Source: Ecdyonurus torrentis (taxonomy: Eukaryota; Arthropoda; Insecta; Ephemeroptera; Heptageniidae). Taken from it: 64,000 bases of DNA. The stretch lies in NCBI GenBank assembly GCA_949318235.1, contig OX439136.1, forward strand, positions 13,596,390-13,660,389. Reading direction: 5' to 3'. The translations under genes and the position numbers were made by a program. Positions 63,745 to 64,000 of the stretch are shown piece by piece; position 1 is the first letter of the stretch; each line of letters starts with the position of its first letter. Below the pieces are notes generated by a model. That model was not told the origin of the DNA. It did not search any database and was given only the letters and a program-made list of their open reading frames with translations.

Positions 63745-64000
63745 CAATGAGGAAGGAGAATTTTTTTAACCCCCACTTTTTATGACATTTTTGAAAAGAG
63801 CGTTAAAAATTTTTGAGGCGTTATTTTTTCTTAGATGTTTGGAGCTTGGAAAGTATTATTAATTAATTTTTGAAAATTAACCTAAAAAGCCTGTGACGTC
63901 ATCAATCGGGTATTTATTTCGGAAAGTATTGACCGTAGAAGGTTCAGAAGCCAGTTTTTTGAAATCCTGAGAACGAGCTGATTTCATTAAACTGGTTACT
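63745..64000 (-). mobile_element. FB-470 foldback element, second copy cut by the window end
   Basis: CAATGAGGAAGGAGAATTTT ... GAGCGTTAAAAATTTTTGAG ... TGTGACGTCATCAATCGGG (octamer 63894) ... AGAACGAGCTGATTTCATTA matches the reverse complement of the right half of 3787-4243 closely. The other half lies outside the window. Confidence 0.86.

Overview
The window looks like non-coding DNA from an AT-rich animal genome, most likely an invertebrate. G+C is roughly one quarter by eye. The sequence is crowded with di-, mono- and tetranucleotide microsatellites, and it carries tRNA-derived SINEs with poly-A tails, intron-style splice signals and no bacterial gene organisation. An AT-rich arthropod would fit, but nothing here fixes the taxon. 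Most open frames longer than 60 codons are microsatellites read as protein (CT/GA, CA, GAAA) or short AT-rich frames, and I do not call them genes.

The main content is a dense, nested collection of short non-autonomous DNA transposons. About fifteen families can be separated by eye. Five have ends beginning TTAA, as expected of piggyBac-type insertion. TTAA-A has ten copies or fragments (about 350 bp), TTAA-B two (325 bp), TTAA-C is a 161-bp palindrome plus a partial copy, TTAA-D is a 325-bp foldback and TTAA-E a 1.65-kb element. Others are CTATAG (seven copies), TATAGACC (two inverted copies), GCCCCAC (two inverted copies, nearly identical), a foldback whose arms are four 33-bp tandem repeats each (7.8-9.3 kb), a 1.36-kb foldback inside a TA microsatellite (39.6-41.0 kb), and several single foldbacks. 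No transposase or reverse transcriptase frame was found, so any enzymes moving these must lie elsewhere.

Layout: 0-3 kb microsatellites; 3.2-3.5 kb a possible first coding exon; 3.8-10.6 kb foldbacks and MITEs; 11.6-22 kb GA/CT arrays and TTAA-A, CTATAG and TATAGACC copies; 24.5-25.3 kb a GAAA array between two inverted GCCCCAC copies; 28.4-30.8 kb a 2.46-kb element with TA-flanked inverted repeats and the best protein-like sequence (minus strand, with matching splice signals); 31-43 kb more repeats, including a 13-bp motif cluster at 36.8 kb; 43.3-43.9 kb a nest holding what reads as an empty and a filled insertion site for TTAA-B; 45-57 kb four SINE copies sharing a central domain; 57-64 kb GA/CT arrays and further MITEs. 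The window ends inside a second copy of the 3.8-kb foldback.

The observation I find most worth checking is that the palindromic octamer TGACGTCA (the CRE/ATF-type site) occurs 22 times, 20 of them inside at least six apparently unrelated mobile-element families. Well under one occurrence is expected for this base composition.
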